NCBI GenBank assembly: GCA_903889795.1 | Contig: CAISYW010000068.1 | Coordinates: 1 to 26,288 of the forward strand | Direction of reading: 5' to 3' | DNA length: 26,288 bases | Origin: an uncultured Chlamydiae bacterium | Lineage (GTDB): Bacteria; Chlamydiota; Chlamydiia; Chlamydiales; SM23-39 | Shown here: in pieces, positions 14,939 to 23,015 of the stretch | Layout: every line of letters begins with the position of its first letter | Position numbering within the stretch: the first letter of the stretch is position 1 | Notes under the pieces: model-generated | What the model was told of the DNA's origin: nothing | Databases searched by the model: none | Seen by the model: the letters and a program-made list of their open reading frames with translations, nothing else | Position numbers and translations under genes: made by a program

Positions 14939-14966
14939 TTGACAGGCTTAGGTAAGCGGTTATAAC
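14939..14966 (+). promoter_or_regulatory. Strong sigma-66-type promoter of uhpC with palindrome in the spacer
   Basis: A consensus -35 TTGACA (14939-14944) and TATAAC (14961-14966) are 16 bases apart, about 33 bases before the uhpC ATG. The spacer contains the inverted repeat GCTTA-GG-TAAGC (14946-14957), which could be an operator. The rest of the gap back to 14705 is AT-rich without a supported gene. Confidence 0.65.
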
Positions 14967-14999
14967 CTTTCGTCGTTTATTACTTTCATTGGGTTCTTT

Positions 15000-16337
15000 A
15001 TGAGAATATTCCAATTTTTAAAACCAGCTCCTTATATTGCAGAGATTCAAGACGAGTCCGTTGTAAAAAAAAATTATCGCTATTGGCGGCTACGTACCTT
15101 CGTGGCGATGTATATTGGTTACGCTTTTTATTATTTCACTCGCAAAAGCTTTACTTTTGCCATGCCGGCGATGCACGACAATTTGGGTATGGATAACTTC
15201 CAATTGGGATTGGTAGCTAGTATCCTGAGCTTGTCCTATGGGGCGAGTAAATTTTTGAGCGGGATCGTGGGCGACAAGTCCAATCCCCGCTATTTCATGT
15301 CGATCGGTTTGATTCTCACCGGAGTTTTTAACTTGCTCTTTGGTGCTTCTTCAACCTGGTTATGGTTTGCCCTGTTTTGGGGCTTAAATGGCTGGTTTCA
15401 GGGGTGGGGATGGCCCGGCTGCGCCAAACTGATGACGCATTGGTACTCCCAGTCAGAACGCGGGCGATGGTGGAGTGCTTGGAATACTTCTCATAATCTC
15501 GGCGGTGCTTTGATACCGTTGATCGCGGCTTTTTGTGTGGAGAGTTTTGGCTGGCGCTATGCAATGTATGTTCCCGGCATTACTTGCATTATGGTTGGGC
15601 TTCTCGTGATCTATCTCATGCGCGATACGCCGCAATCTTTAGGATTGCCCCCTATTGAAAAATTTCGTAATGACTATCCTCCTTCTGCGAAGCGAGAAAA
15701 AGAGGATAACGAGATCAGTGCAAAGCAAATTCTTTGGGATTATGTTCTCAAAAACAAATTCATTTGGATGTTGGCGATCTCTTATTTCTTTATCTATGCC
15801 ATCCGCACCGGACTCAATGATTGGTCCATGATGTATTTAAAGCAGGTTAAAGGTTATTCCAGCTTGATTGCCGGCTCGTGTGTTTGCTGGTTTGAAATCG
15901 GTGGTTTTTTGGGTAGTTTGGTTGCCGGCTGGGGATCGGACGTCCTTTTCAAGGGCAAACGGATGCCTGTCAATGTTATCTTTACACTTGGCGTACTTGC
16001 GACCCTGCTTGGTTTCCGGCTCGTAACGGGTTATACTCCGATATTAGATAGCGTGTATCTCTTTTTATTTGGTTTCTTTATTTTCGGGCCGCAAATGCTG
16101 ATCGGTATTGCTTGCGCCGAACTCTCGCATAAAAAAGCGGCAGCTACCGCAACGGGATTTGCCGGATGCTTTGCCTCTCTTGGCTCAGCAGCTGCCGGCG
16201 GCCCTTTGGGCGCCGTTACGAAGATTTGGGGATGGGAAACCTTTTTTGTCACCATGGCTGTTTGCGCGGTTGTCGCAACGCTTTGCATGTTACCTCTATG
16301 GTCGCTGAAGACCAACGAGGTCGCTGTGAAGGCCTAA
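15000..16337 (+). CDS. uhpC: Sugar-phosphate antiporter, UhpC/organophosphate:Pi family
   Basis: Inner-membrane transporter of the major facilitator superfamily, expected to exchange host glucose-6-phosphate for inorganic phosphate. The 445 residues contain about 12 membrane helices. The N-terminal RKSFTFAMPAM and YGASKFLSGIVGDKSNPRYF, the LNGWFQGWGWPGCAKLMTHWYS segment with SERGRWWSAWNTSHNLGGAL, and the second-half RTGLNDWSMMYL are characteristic of UhpC/UhpT/GlpT-type carriers. A long N-terminal cytoplasmic arm precedes helix 1. It has its own promoter. dnaE begins 72 bases after the stop, possibly on the same transcript. Chlamydiae use this transporter to take hexose phosphate from the host, consistent with an intracellular life. 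Confidence 0.93.
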   Translation: MRIFQFLKPAPYIAEIQDESVVKKNYRYWRLRTFVAMYIGYAFYYFTRKSFTFAMPAMHDNLGMDNFQLGLVASILSLSYGASKFLSGIVGDKSNPRYFMSIGLILTGVFNLLFGASSTWLWFALFWGLNGWFQGWGWPGCAKLMTHWYSQSERGRWWSAWNTSHNLGGALIPLIAAFCVESFGWRYAMYVPGITCIMVGLLVIYLMRDTPQSLGLPPIEKFRNDYPPSAKREKEDNEISAKQILWDYVLKNKFIWMLAISYFFIYAIRTGLNDWSMMYLKQVKGYSSLIAGSCVCWFEIGGFLGSLVAGWGSDVLFKGKRMPVNVIFTLGVLATLLGFRLVTGYTPILDSVYLFLFGFFIFGPQMLIGIACAELSHKKAAATATGFAGCFASLGSAAAGGPLGAVTKIWGWETFFVTMAVCAVVATLCMLPLWSLKTNEVAVKA

Positions 16338-16364
16338 CCGGAGTTTAATTTCTCGCTTTGCAAC

Positions 16365-16405
16365 AGCAGCTCGTTCCAGATATAGTTGGGTAAAAACGAG
16401 CTGCT
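16365..16405 (+). promoter_or_regulatory. Perfect 11-bp stem-loop next to the dnaE start codon
   Basis: AGCAGCTCGTT (16365-16375) is perfectly inverted as AACGAGCTGCT (16395-16405) around a 19-base loop, ending 4 bases before the ATG at 16410. There is no T-run after it, so it is not a uhpC terminator. It covers the place where a ribosome site would lie, and the alternative TTG start (16386) falls in its loop. This suggests translational control of dnaE or protection of the uhpC mRNA end. Confidence 0.5.
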
Positions 16406-16409
16406 CATC

Positions 16410-19400
16410 ATGCTATCTGTCCATGCCGAAGCTTCGGGTTGGATCCCGTTGAATGTTCATTCTCAGTTCTCGATACTTGACTCAACTACCTCCGTTCAAT
16501 CTCTTGCTGAAAAGGCGAAATCTTTTGGGATCTCATCTCTGGCTTTGACAGATCAGGGAAATTTGTATGGGGCGATTGATTTTTTCAAAGCTTGCAAGGC
16601 TGTGGGCGTCAAGCCGATCATCGGTTGTGAAATTTGGGTTGCGCCGGGTAGTCGAAATGAAAAGAAGCGCATTCCCGGAACGCCCGCGGGCTATCCGATT
16701 GTGCTGCTCTCAAAAAATCTCGCTGGCTATCGCAACTTATGCAAACTCTCTTCCATCGGTTTTTTGGAGGGTTTTTATTATCAGCCGCGCATCGATAAAG
16801 AGTTGCTTGCGGCTCATTGTGAGGGACTCATTTGTCTTTCAGGGCCGTTTAATGGACCTATTTCTTCGCTTGTCGGAGCGGGAAAAGAAAATGAGTTGCG
16901 AGCAGAAGTTGATTGGTATCAGAAGTTGTTTGGAGAGGATTTTTATTTCGAGCTTCAGCGTCATTCGATGAGCGATGAACAGATTCGCTCTGATTCAATC
17001 GACAAGGAGCAATGGCTTTTACAAAAAACGCGCGAGGGCGCAGCCCGGCAAGAACATGTCAACGCTGCTTTATTGAATTTGTCGAAAGAACGGGGTGTCA
17101 AAGTGGTGGCGACCAATGACATTCATTATATCGAACGTGAAGATTGGCGGGCGCATGAAATTCTTCTGAACATTCAGTCAGGCGAACCCTGTGAAATTTG
17201 GGAGCGCGATTCGCGCGGGATGGCCAAGAGCCGTATGCCTAATCCCAAACGCGAGACGCTTTTTACTCATGAGCTCTATTTTAAATCCCCTGTCCAGATG
17301 AGCGATCTTTTTGCTGATATTCCTGAAGCGATCAGCGAGTCTTTGTGTATTGCCGAAAAATGCAATCTCGATCTTGATTTCAAAACAAAACACTATCCGG
17401 TTTTTATTCCTCCGACTCTGCAAGGACAAACCTATACAAAAGCGGATCGGATCAAGGCAACGGAACGGTATTTGTACGATCTGTGCATCGCGGGTATCGA
17501 CAAGCGTTATACGGCTGAGCGTTTGGCCGACGTACAAAAGAAAATCCCTGATAAAGATCCGCGCCGTGTCGTCCGCGATCGATTTGAGCATGAATTTAAT
17601 ATCCTCACTTCGAAGGGGATGTGCGATTACATGCTGATTGTATACGATTTCATTGACTGGGCTAAACGTCGAGGGATACCCATGGGGCCGGGACGCGGGT
17701 CCGCAGCGGGTTCGATTATTGCCTATCTCATTGGCATTACGGATATCGAGCCGCTCGGTTTTCGTCTTATTTTTGAGCGATTCATCAATCCGGAGCGGTT
17801 ATCTTATCCTGATATTGACGTTGATATTTGCATGGATCGCCGTCAGGAAGTCATTGACTATACGATTCAAAAATACGGCAAGGAAAGGGTTGCGCAGATC
17901 ATTACGTTCGGAACGATGAAGGCGAAAATGGCGATTCGCGATGTCGGACGTGTTTTGAGTGTGCCTCTATCGAAAGTCAATGATATTGCGAAACTGGTGC
18001 CGGAAGATCCGACGATGACGTTGGAAAAAGCGTTTCAGCTCGAGCCGGAATTAAACCGCTTATTGAAAGAAGATGATGAAGCTCGCCGTGTACTTGAAAT
18101 GGCGCAAAAATGCGAAGGCTCGATTCGCAATACGAGCACTCACGCCGCCGGGCTGATCATTTCCGCGAGTCCGATTACGGATCATATTCCGGTTTGCACG
18201 GCGAAAGACTCCGACATGGTTGTCACGCAATTTGCAATGAAGCCTGTTGAAAGCGTCGGCATGCTCAAAATCGACTTTCTTGGCCTCAAAACGCTTACTT
18301 CCATTCAAAAATGCATTGAAGCGATTGTCGTCAATGCGCACCGGCGCATCGACTGGAGCAACTTGCCGCTGGATGACAAGCCGACTTTTGAGCTCCTCAC
18401 CCAGGGGCGCACCTTGGGAGTGTTCCAGCTTGAGTCGGGCGGCATGCAGGATCTCGCCAAGCAGCTACATATTGATACGTTTGAAGAGATCATCGCCGTC
18501 TGCGCTCTTTATCGACCGGGGCCGATGGACATGATTCCCTCGTTCATCAATCGAAAGCATGGTCGTGAGTCCATTGATATCGATCATCCTCTCATGAAGG
18601 ATATTTTGGCGGAGACCTATGGTGTAATGGTCTACCAAGAGCAGGTAATGGAGATCGCGAGCAAACTTGCCGGATATACGCTGGCTGAGGGCGACGTGCT
18701 GCGCCGCGCCATGGGTAAAAAGGACAAAGATGAGATGTCCCGTCAGCGCGAGAAATTTCTGATGGGCTGCGCGAAAAATGGAATCGGCCCTGACAAAGGG
18801 CGCGTGATTTTCGATAAGATTGAAAAATTCGCCTCCTATGGATTCAATAAGTCCCACGCGGCGGCCTATGCTTATCTTTCGTACACTACGGCGTATCTCA
18901 AGGCGAATTATCCTAAAGAATGGCTCGCTTCGCTGATGACTTGCGATCGCGATGATTTATCAAAGGTAGCCAAATTTATCCGAGAGACCAGTGCGATGCA
19001 GATCGCGATTCTTCCCCCCGATGTTAATGAAGCGGGTATGGAATTTCTTGCTGTCCCCAAAGGCATCCGATTTGCAATGACCGGGATCAAGGGTGTGGGT
19101 ACTAGCGTCGTCGAGCTGATTATCGAGGAGCGCAAGAAGGGTCCGTTTAAGAGTCTCTATGATTTTGTTCTTCGCATTGATAAGACGAAGGTGGGCAAGA
19201 AGCAGATTGAGTTGTTAATTGACGCGGGAAGTTTTGATTTTTCCAAATGGTCTCGAGATGCCATGCTTCAGAGCCTGGAAGCAATGTATGAAGAGACGTC
19301 GCGAGATCAAAAACAGACGCAGCGCGGCGTCATCAGCCTCTTTTCTCTGATCGAGCAGCCTGACACCCATTTTCTCGTACCGCCTCCGGTTTTGTCGCCC

Positions 19401-20147
19401 ACTTCCAAGATGCAATTGCTTCAGCGCGAAAAGGAGCTGCTTGGATTTTATTTGACGGGTCATCCGATGGATAGCTATCGCCGGGAGCTCTCCTTGCTTT
19501 CGTGCGTTCCATTTAGGGAATTTGAAAATTTGCCTGATGGTTCTTATGTCCGCGTCGCTTTTGTCGTCGAATCGGTGAAAATTAAGGTGTCGGCAAAAAC
19601 ACAGCGCAAATTTGCCATTTTAATCATCAGCGACGGTATCGAGCGATTCGAATTGCCCATTTGGTCTGATCTCTATGAAGAGAAAAGCGTGCTCTTACGC
19701 GAAAATCAGCTCCTTTTTGGTATTTTACAGATAGGACGGCAAGACGAGTCGCTTCATTTGCAGGCGCGATTTTTGGAAGATTTGACGAAGGTCGATGAGA
19801 ATATGATTAAAACGACTACCGATTTTTTCGACCGACTCAAGTGTTCGAAATATCAGGGAAAATCATCCGGTGCGAAAAAGAAAATTCCGAAACCGGAGAT
19901 TGTCGAGCAGCCGCAGCAATTAGCGATCTTTGCGGATGCAGACCTCCTCCGCCTCAGTCATATCCTCGATTTGAAAGAACTTTTTCGAGACCATCCAGGC
20001 AAATCCCGGATAGAAATTCAGTTTAATAGCGCCAACTCAAAAGTGGGGAGCGTGCAGATCGACGCCTCTTGGGGTGTGAAGCTGGACCGCACATTCAAGG
20101 AAAATCTGGAAAAGTTGGCCGAGACAGTCCCCATTCGCTGGGAATGA
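16410..20147 (+). CDS. dnaE: DNA polymerase III alpha subunit
   Basis: Catalytic subunit of the replicative polymerase. From ATG 16410 it has 1245 residues, a little longer than E. coli (1160) and close to the chlamydial length I remember. The N-terminal PHP domain starts at NVHSQFSILD, with LALTDQGNLYG and IGCEIWV. The polymerase core has GPGRGSAAGSIIAYLIGIT and the catalytic Asp pair in PDIDVDICMDRR (about residues 467-478), with the third Asp in KIDFLGLKTLT (about 620). Fingers and beta-binding parts follow (RRAMGKKDKDEM, YGFNKSHAAAYAYLSY), then a helix-hairpin-helix region and an OB fold near VRVAFVVESVKIKVS. No clear Shine-Dalgarno; a TTG at 16386 would add eight residues inside the hairpin loop. 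The gene looks intact. Confidence 0.96.
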   Translation: MLSVHAEASGWIPLNVHSQFSILDSTTSVQSLAEKAKSFGISSLALTDQGNLYGAIDFFKACKAVGVKPIIGCEIWVAPGSRNEKKRIPGTPAGYPIVLLSKNLAGYRNLCKLSSIGFLEGFYYQPRIDKELLAAHCEGLICLSGPFNGPISSLVGAGKENELRAEVDWYQKLFGEDFYFELQRHSMSDEQIRSDSIDKEQWLLQKTREGAARQEHVNAALLNLSKERGVKVVATNDIHYIEREDWRAHEILLNIQSGEPCEIWERDSRGMAKSRMPNPKRETLFTHELYFKSPVQMSDLFADIPEAISESLCIAEKCNLDLDFKTKHYPVFIPPTLQGQTYTKADRIKATERYLYDLCIAGIDKRYTAERLADVQKKIPDKDPRRVVRDRFEHEFNILTSKGMCDYMLIVYDFIDWAKRRGIPMGPGRGSAAGSIIAYLIGITDIEPLGFRLIFERFINPERLSYPDIDVDICMDRRQEVIDYTIQKYGKERVAQIITFGTMKAKMAIRDVGRVLSVPLSKVNDIAKLVPEDPTMTLEKAFQLEPELNRLLKEDDEARRVLEMAQKCEGSIRNTSTHAAGLIISASPITDHIPVCTAKDSDMVVTQFAMKPVESVGMLKIDFLGLKTLTSIQKCIEAIVVNAHRRIDWSNLPLDDKPTFELLTQGRTLGVFQLESGGMQDLAKQLHIDTFEEIIAVCALYRPGPMDMIPSFINRKHGRESIDIDHPLMKDILAETYGVMVYQEQVMEIASKLAGYTLAEGDVLRRAMGKKDKDEMSRQREKFLMGCAKNGIGPDKGRVIFDKIEKFASYGFNKSHAAAYAYLSYTTAYLKANYPKEWLASLMTCDRDDLSKVAKFIRETSAMQIAILPPDVNEAGMEFLAVPKGIRFAMTGIKGVGTSVVELIIEERKKGPFKSLYDFVLRIDKTKVGKKQIELLIDAGSFDFSKWSRDAMLQSLEAMYEETSRDQKQTQRGVISLFSLIEQPDTHFLVPPPVLSPTSKMQLLQREKELLGFYLTGHPMDSYRRELSLLSCVPFREFENLPDGSYVRVAFVVESVKIKVSAKTQRKFAILIISDGIERFELPIWSDLYEEKSVLLRENQLLFGILQIGRQDESLHLQARFLEDLTKVDENMIKTTTDFFDRLKCSKYQGKSSGAKKKIPKPEIVEQPQQLAIFADADLLRLSHILDLKELFRDHPGKSRIEIQFNSANSKVGSVQIDASWGVKLDRTFKENLEKLAETVPIRWE

Positions 20148-20172
20148 TTTTCTCAAGAAATCGTACTGGAAG

Positions 20173-20202
20173 TTGACAGAATAACGAGAGAGTCCCTACG
20201 CT
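20173..20202 (+). promoter_or_regulatory. Promoter of the BamD-like gene
   Basis: TTGACA (20173-20178) is followed after 18 bases by TACGCT (20197-20202), which keeps the key first, second and last bases of a -10 box. The ATG at 20229 follows a good AAGGA ribosome site. Confidence 0.45.
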
Positions 20203-20228
20203 AATCATTTTCGCTAAGGATCAGAAGA

Positions 20229-21203
20229 ATGAAAACCCGAAATTATTGCTTTTTGAAACGAGTTTTGCAGATATCTCTACTATCAGCTTGCTCGCCGCTT
20301 GCTTTTTCTCAAGAACAGCCTGTCGTAGAGGTTCAGCCTCAGGATGTTGAATCTACAGCTCCGTCTGTTCAAGAATTTTATAGTTATATGCAAGAGGCCA
20401 TCGATGATGAAGATTGGTGGTCAGCGATTGATTTTGGCGAAATCGTTCTGTATCACTTCCCTGAGTCGCCGTTTAACCAGGAGATCCCATTTTTGATCGG
20501 AATGGCTTATTACCGCCTTAACCAATACGAGTTGGCGAATACGGCTCTCAGTGAATATTTAAAAAAATCCGTTAGCCCCAAACATTTCGAAGATGCTATT
20601 GAAATGAAATTTACTATTGCGGAATTTTTCCGCACCGGCGGCAAAAAAAGACTTTTTGGCTCGCATAAGTTGCCGGCGATCATGCCTGCCCTTGAGGATG
20701 CACTTAAGATCTACGACGAAGTGATCACGACTCTTCCTCATCATGACATCGCTATTCGCGCTCTTCTTGGCAAGGCAGAAATTCAAGTTTATTATGATGA
20801 TTTTAAACCTGCTGTTGAGACGTTGCAGCTATTGATTCACCGTTTTATCAAACATGATCTCGCAGCGGAGGGCTATCTTCAGATTAACAAAATTTACTTG
20901 AAGCAGTGCCAGGCGCAGCATCTTGATCCCAACTTGCTCGACCTTGCTGAAGTAAATCTGCAGAAGTTTCAGATCGCCTTTCCTCGAGAACCACGTTTGG
21001 CGGATGCAACGGCGGCCTTGGGCGAGATGAAAGAACTGTATGCGAAAAATCTTCTTGAGACAGGAAAGTTTTTTCAGAAAAGAAAGCAAAATGATGCTTC
21101 CATTATCTATTTTACGAAGGTGCTGGCTAAATATCCTGAAACTCATGCTGCCGATGCTGCGCGCGATCGAATTGCAAACCTGCAGATGAAAGCCAAGGGT
21201 TAG
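20229..21203 (+). CDS. BamD-like TPR lipoprotein (CT547-like)
   Basis: A 324-residue exported TPR protein. The N-terminus is a signal peptide with the lipobox LSAC (Cys21); a signal-peptidase I site after LAFS is an alternative. Tetratricopeptide-type repeats follow, for example DWWSAIDFGEIVLYHFPESPF (about 57-78), IGMAYYRLNQYELANTALSEYL and, near the end, NDASIIYFTKVLAKYPETHAADAA. The motif of paired helices plus FPESP/YPETH resembles BamD/YfiO, the lipoprotein that helps BamA insert outer-membrane proteins. Its position right after dnaE matches the C. trachomatis locus I recall as CT547. AAGGA precedes the ATG. The next gene begins 39 bases later. The BamD role is inferred from repeat pattern and location. 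Confidence 0.75.
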   Translation: MKTRNYCFLKRVLQISLLSACSPLAFSQEQPVVEVQPQDVESTAPSVQEFYSYMQEAIDDEDWWSAIDFGEIVLYHFPESPFNQEIPFLIGMAYYRLNQYELANTALSEYLKKSVSPKHFEDAIEMKFTIAEFFRTGGKKRLFGSHKLPAIMPALEDALKIYDEVITTLPHHDIAIRALLGKAEIQVYYDDFKPAVETLQLLIHRFIKHDLAAEGYLQINKIYLKQCQAQHLDPNLLDLAEVNLQKFQIAFPREPRLADATAALGEMKELYAKNLLETGKFFQKRKQNDASIIYFTKVLAKYPETHAADAARDRIANLQMKAKG

Positions 21204-21242
21204 AGACTGAGCCAGCTGCAAAACGCCAATCGGGTCATTCGA

Positions 21243-21824
21243 TTGAAGGCAATTTTAATAGGTGTCTTTTTATCGAACCTGTTTTTGGGCTGCAGCTATC
21301 ATTGGGTCTCCAATGATGGGCAGCGAACGATAGCGGTTCCTTATATTGTTGGCGATTCAGATGGAGAATTTACAGCCGAATTGATTCATCAATGCTGCGC
21401 CACGAGCAATTTATCTGTTGCATCCGATGGACGTTATCGACTGGAAGTAACGATTGTTCAGGATTCGGTCAATGCTTTAGGGTATCGGCGCGATCCTCAA
21501 AAAATTGATGGAAAAATTCGTAAACATCTTACACAGAACGAGGGGAGAAGGACAGTTCTGGTTGATGTGTCTTTGATTGATCGCCAAGATCAGAAGTCCA
21601 TTTTCGGTCCTTTGCGCATAAGTTCTTATGTTGATTATGACTATGTTGATGAAGATTCCCTTCAGGATCTTCAATTTAAGAATATGGCGGGAGAAAAGTT
21701 CATTGTTTTGCCATTTTCATTGGGGCAGCTTGAATCTGAAGAAGCCGCTCATGATGCAGCTCAAAGACCATTATTTCAAAAACTCTCTCAAAAAATAGTC
21801 GATGTCATAACTGCTCAATGGTAG
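21243..21824 (+). CDS. LptE-like outer-membrane lipoprotein (CT548-like)
   Basis: A small exported lipoprotein of 193 residues. The signal peptide ends in the lipobox LFLGC (Cys17), followed by SYHW. Then come RTIAVPYIVGDSDGEFTAELIHQC and an alternating beta-rich middle (RYRLEVTIVQDSVNALGYRRD). This layout (GCxYH, then I-VP, then a helix, then strands) resembles LptE/RlpB, which plugs the LPS translocon LptD; the similarity is by eye. The first codon is TTG at 21243 and no ATG fits; an ATT two codons upstream is less likely. It lies between the BamD-like gene and rsbW, as CT548 does in my memory of C. trachomatis. LptE assignment is tentative. Confidence 0.65.
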   Translation: MKAILIGVFLSNLFLGCSYHWVSNDGQRTIAVPYIVGDSDGEFTAELIHQCCATSNLSVASDGRYRLEVTIVQDSVNALGYRRDPQKIDGKIRKHLTQNEGRRTVLVDVSLIDRQDQKSIFGPLRISSYVDYDYVDEDSLQDLQFKNMAGEKFIVLPFSLGQLESEEAAHDAAQRPLFQKLSQKIVDVITAQW

Positions 21825-21836
21825 TCTGAGCTCAGG

Positions 21837-22253
21837 ATGGAAACGAAAACATTTTTTGCTGATTTGGAGCACTTACACGAGATTCTTCTATGGATTCGTT
21901 GGGAGGCTGAAAAAATGAGCTTTACCTCTTCGGATCTGTATAAGATCGAACTTGCTTCGGAAGAGGCCATTGTTAATGTCATACATCATTCCTACGAAGA
22001 CAAAGGCGGTAATGTTTCTGTCTCAATCGATGTGATTTCCGGGTCGATAAAAATTACGATTTCAGATTCGGGCCACCCTTTTAATCCGCTGGCGCAAAAA
22101 ACGAAAGCAAACCTCGACACGCCTCTGGAAGAGCGGCAAATGGGGGGGTTAGGGATATTATTTATTCGAAAATGTTTGGATGAAGTCAGTTATCAGCGAA
22201 TAAACCATCAAAATATTTTAACGCTTACCAAAAAGCATCGATCTACGAATTGA
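21837..22253 (+). CDS. rsbW: RsbW-type anti-sigma factor / serine-protein kinase
   Basis: A 138-residue GHKL ATPase-fold kinase of the partner-switching type. It would bind a sigma factor or phosphorylate an anti-sigma-antagonist on serine. The N box is ELASEEAIVNVIHHSY (key Glu and Asn47), the G1 box is ITISDSGHPF (76-82 region), and the G2 box is MGGLGILFIRK (102-112). This matches the RsbW of the chlamydial Rsb network at the same locus (CT549 as I recall). It begins 12 bases after the lipoprotein gene and converges on the CT550-like gene only 24 bases away, with no terminator between them. Confidence 0.88.
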   Translation: METKTFFADLEHLHEILLWIRWEAEKMSFTSSDLYKIELASEEAIVNVIHHSYEDKGGNVSVSIDVISGSIKITISDSGHPFNPLAQKTKANLDTPLEERQMGGLGILFIRKCLDEVSYQRINHQNILTLTKKHRSTN

Positions 22254-22277
22254 CGAAGCCTTGGTTACGCAAGAAGT

Positions 22278-22709
22278 CTATTGACTTTTTTCCATAGACA
22301 GAAGTGTCGCTTCCGTTTCAAGAACATCAAGTAGGAAATGTTGGAGGATTTTTAACACAAATCGTGGCGTGTTATAGACGCCGCTTGTAGAAAAAACAAT
22401 TTCGAGGTTTAGGTTATCTTGATGATTGAGTGAGATTAGAATAAAAGTTGTGGGTGTTTCTCTTTCCATGCGAGGAACAATCCAAACGACGAATTGCTCA
22501 TTGAATAAGGTAACTTTTTCTGCGCTTTCAACGACATGAAAATATTGTGTCAGATTGTCTCGGTTATCTTGTTCATCATGAATCAAACTTAGCAATCCTA
22601 ATCCGTGAAGTGATTGTAAATCGACGAAGATGATGCCGTCATGTGCATTTTTAGGCAGGTTGCTAATAAAACCTTTGTAAGCTTCTTCAATTTGAATTGC
22701 ACTTAACAT
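22278..22709 (-). CDS. Conserved chlamydial hypothetical protein (CT550-like)
   Basis: A 143-residue soluble protein with no signal peptide or membrane segment. It alternates strands and helices: IQIEEAYKGFISNLP, HDGIIFVDLQSLHGLGLLSLI, QFVVWIVPRMERETPTTFILISL, then a C-terminal helix RFVLKILQHFLLDVLETE. I know no function. It is placed like CT550, next to rsbW, and may belong to the same regulatory module. I use ATG 22709, with GAGG five bases upstream; a GTG at 22715 overlaps that site. A near-consensus promoter lies at 22745-22773. Confidence 0.75.
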   Translation of the reverse strand: MLSAIQIEEAYKGFISNLPKNAHDGIIFVDLQSLHGLGLLSLIHDEQDNRDNLTQYFHVVESAEKVTLFNEQFVVWIVPRMERETPTTFILISLNHQDNLNLEIVFSTSGVYNTPRFVLKILQHFLLDVLETEATLLSMEKSQ

Positions 22710-22744
22710 GGCCACCTCATAATTATCGGCTACCCCGTAACTTT

Positions 22745-22773
22745 ACTTTATATAATTATAAAAACATTGTCAA
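22745..22773 (-). promoter_or_regulatory. Promoter of the CT550-like gene
   Basis: Minus-strand TTGACA (22768-22773) and TAAAGT (22745-22750) are exactly 17 bases apart. The start would fall about 30 bases before the ATG at 22709. The surroundings are strongly AT-rich. Confidence 0.55.
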
Positions 22774-22829
22774 TTAAATTAAGCAGCAATTTTGTAACTA
22801 TATGGTAATTAACGTTTAAATGTTGAACA

Positions 22830-22899
22830 TATACCGAACGCGATTCAAAAATCGGCTTTGGCCAAGCCCAAAACCGATTTTTGAGTCACATTTGGTATA
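22830..22899. repeat. Dispersed palindromic repeat, full 70-bp copy C
   Basis: A near-perfect palindrome. The left arm starts TATACCGAACGCGATTC and the right arm, read inverted, starts TATACCAAATGTGACTC. Both contain TCAAAAATCGG and they meet at TTGGCCAA. It lies between the divergent CT550-like and dacF promoters. Arms related to it occur at 9821-9851 and 14040-14075. Besides this repeat and the two promoters, the gap 22710-23015 holds nothing I can support. Confidence 0.85.
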
Positions 22900-22968
22900 A
22901 ACTGCTACTGAGGGTGCAAAATCTAGACGCCAAAAAGTTAAGAACCCACCCGCGCCCAGTATAGCTCT

Positions 22969-22997
22969 TTGACTGGAAGATATCTCTTCGTTAGAAT
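22969..22997 (+). promoter_or_regulatory. Promoter of dacF
   Basis: TTGACT (22969-22974) and TAGAAT (22992-22997) are 17 bases apart. The expected start is about 12 bases before the ATG at 23016. Confidence 0.6.
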
Positions 22998-23015
22998 AGC
23001 CCAGATGGAATTCAA

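Noticed and set aside
22254..22277. Possible terminator between convergent rsbW and the CT550-like gene
   Set aside because: Only 24 bases, with no stable stem and no T-run.
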